Source of the DNA: Butyrivibrio sp.
GTDB taxonomy: Bacteria; Bacillota; Clostridia; Lachnospirales; Lachnospiraceae
Assembly (NCBI GenBank): GCA_017413105.1
Contig: JAFPVA010000125.1
Location: 1 to 63,885 of the forward strand
Direction: 5' to 3'
Length of the DNA: 63,885 bases
Shown: in pieces, positions 63,779 to 63,885 of the stretch
Numbering within the stretch: position 1 is the first letter of the stretch
Layout of the letters: every line of letters begins with the position of its first letter
Made by a program: the position numbers and the translations under genes
Notes under the pieces: generated by a model
Told to the model about the DNA's origin: nothing
The model's database searches: none
The model's input: only the letters and a program-made list of their open reading frames with translations

Positions 63779-63885
63779 ATGAGATCAGAAAAGGAAGTTT
63801 ATGATATTGTTTTGAATTTTGCAAAAACAGACAAACGCATTCGCATGGTTACTTTGGAAGGATCTAGAACAAATACAAATATTCC
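63779..63885 (+). CDS. ANT(6)-type aminoglycoside nucleotidyltransferase (partial)
   Basis: Only the first 35 codons are in the window. MRSEKEVYDIVLNFAK...DKRIRMVTLEGSRTN is the characteristic N terminus of streptomycin 6-adenylyltransferases (ANT(6), AadE/AadK group): the motif VTLEGSRxN contains the start of the nucleotidyltransferase GS site. The start follows GAGAGGAG by 8-9 nt. These cytoplasmic enzymes adenylylate streptomycin. Whether the rest of the gene is intact, and whether this is an intrinsic or acquired copy, cannot be seen here. Confidence 0.85.
   Translation, partial: MRSEKEVYDIVLNFAKTDKRIRMVTLEGSRTNTNI

Overview
The window looks like a chromosome segment of a low-to-moderate GC Firmicute of the family Lachnospiraceae, most likely Butyrivibrio or a close relative. 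This is inferred from gene content and not from a marker gene: a very large secreted GH10 xylanase with CBM9-like and cell-wall-binding repeats, reverse rubrerythrin (an anaerobe marker), SufCBDSU without Isc, LuxS, a TSCPD small protein, flagellin/FliS, and an Flp/Tad pilus locus. No rRNA, CRISPR array or prophage was seen. Two tRNA genes (Gly-TCC, Lys-CTT) are present.

Layout. 0-4 kb: AEC transporter, exonuclease III, HAD phosphatase, a small conserved protein, SurE. 4-16 kb: the xylanase, an MBOAT/SGNH O-acylation pair, TSCPD protein, MurG, ApbE, a secreted protein of unknown function, and a GH13 maltodextrinase behind a promoter carrying a LacI-type palindrome. 16-23 kb: voltage-gated K+ channel, a zinc-ribbon/Ltp-repeat membrane protein, rpiR-luxS-mtnN, reverse rubrerythrin, and pgi with a second copy of the LacI-type operator. 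23-31 kb: two complete two-component systems, a pseudouridine synthase and an O-antigen-ligase-like protein. 31-34 kb: DUF3810 protein, lipoprotein, and a Fur regulator with a metal permease under a Fur-box-like palindrome. 34-39.5 kb: the sufCBDSU iron-sulfur operon with promoter, palindrome and terminator. 39.5-51 kb: DUF3160 lipoprotein, CapA-like protein, YgjP-type peptidase, TatD, RsmA, a 1031-residue TPR protein with a degenerate AAA-like domain, and GlgB. 51-56 kb: flagellar genes behind a sigma-28-type promoter. 56-61.6 kb: Tad locus (prepilin peptidase, TadZ, TadA/CpaF, TadB, TadC, Flp pilin).

The right end is disturbed. The Flp pilin frame is cut inside its hydrophobic helix, and the usual TadE/TadG-type genes do not follow. 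Instead there is an unknown ORF, an IS110-family transposase with about 280 nt of structured non-coding DNA downstream (candidate bridge RNA), and the first 35 codons of an ANT(6)-type aminoglycoside adenylyltransferase running off the window.

The most unusual non-coding features are: a family of nested palindromic intergenic elements (1-155, 25595-25739, perhaps 43748-43933), two of which share a hairpin with a compensatory base change; a long structured leader with a 19-bp palindrome ahead of the Tad operon; and the IS110 flanking region.
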